From Melanocharis versteri (taxonomy: Eukaryota > Chordata > Aves > Passeriformes > Melanocharitidae), in NCBI GenBank assembly GCA_013397845.1, contig VZTG01001536.1, positions 575,154 through 639,153 on the forward strand: a DNA stretch of 64,000 nt, written 5' to 3'. Positions 63,720 to 64,000 of the stretch are shown in pieces. Position 1 is the stretch's first letter. Every line of letters starts with the position of its first letter. Under the pieces are notes generated by a model, which worked only from the letters and a program-made list of their open reading frames with translations, searched no databases and had not been told where the DNA came from. The position numbers were made by a program, and so were the translations under genes.

Positions 63720-64000
63720 CATCTGTATATGTGTAAGAATACATACACAGGCATGTGCATACATGCAATCAATGTCCACAAAATCAGTTTTGGATATTTT
63801 CCTAGTGTCAACCAATCACAGGTATTAGGACAGTGCTTAATCACTGGGCACAAGTAACTGACAGGAATGTAAGGCAGGGAGCAATAAAAGCTAATAAAGA
63901 ATGCATCGGAAAACAAGACAAAAATGTAAACTAAGTTACTGTGAAATCTGACATCACCATTCCTCTCGAATCACTTCTTGTTTATCAGAGCCTGCATAGC

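Noticed and set aside
1..64000. tRNA, snRNA, rRNA and known microRNA genes
   Set aside because: I looked for B-box (GGTTCGAATCC-like) wording, U6 and 7SK starts and familiar microRNA seeds and saw none; a covariance-model search would be needed to be sure.

Overview
The window is 64 kb of AT-rich, gene-poor vertebrate nuclear DNA, most likely from a bird. The clearest evidence is three truncated 3' ends of CR1 LINE retrotransposons (11.0, 34.1 and 35.5 kb). They carry the usual CR1 3'-UTR wording and degenerate copies of the 8-bp ATTCTATG-type terminal repeat. CR1 is the dominant repeat of birds and also occurs in turtles and crocodilians. The overall repeat content is low, which fits a bird best. 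No Alu, B1/B2 or L1 sequence was seen, and nothing looks bacterial (no operons, Shine-Dalgarno sites or long ORFs). A 279-bp run of N at 32912-33190 is an assembly gap that starts directly after an A run.

Layout. 1-11.0 kb: unique AT-rich DNA with no supportable gene. 11.0-11.3 kb: CR1 with an internal 21-bp tandem expansion. 11.3-26 kb: unique sequence with a (TG)n tract, an 18-bp perfect-stem hairpin at 15.6 kb, smaller palindromes, and a nested repeat cluster at 22.74 kb. 26.0-27.4 kb: an unusually stop-poor stretch on both strands. 28.05 kb: a (GAAAA)n microsatellite, followed by two 41-bp copies of one sequence 428 bp apart. 31.05-32.82 kb: the best gene candidate, three + strand exons whose splice sites and phases agree and which would encode a 139-residue protein. 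32.9-33.2 kb: gap. 34.1-36.7 kb: two CR1 ends, a GC-richer block and a 12-bp inverted repeat. 39.9 kb (+) and 48.8 kb (-): isolated exon-like segments. 50-64 kb: AT-rich unique DNA with minisatellites at 58.7 and 62.2 kb, fragments of an old dispersed amniote repeat, and homeodomain-core-rich stretches that could be conserved non-coding elements.

No protein here was identified with a named family. Most short ORFs in the window are what an AT-rich 64-kb sequence gives by chance and are not annotated. The exon calls rest on reading frame plus splice-site logic only and need transcript or cross-species evidence. I saw no coordinated multi-gene system; the window reads as intergenic or intronic DNA with a few candidate functional islets.
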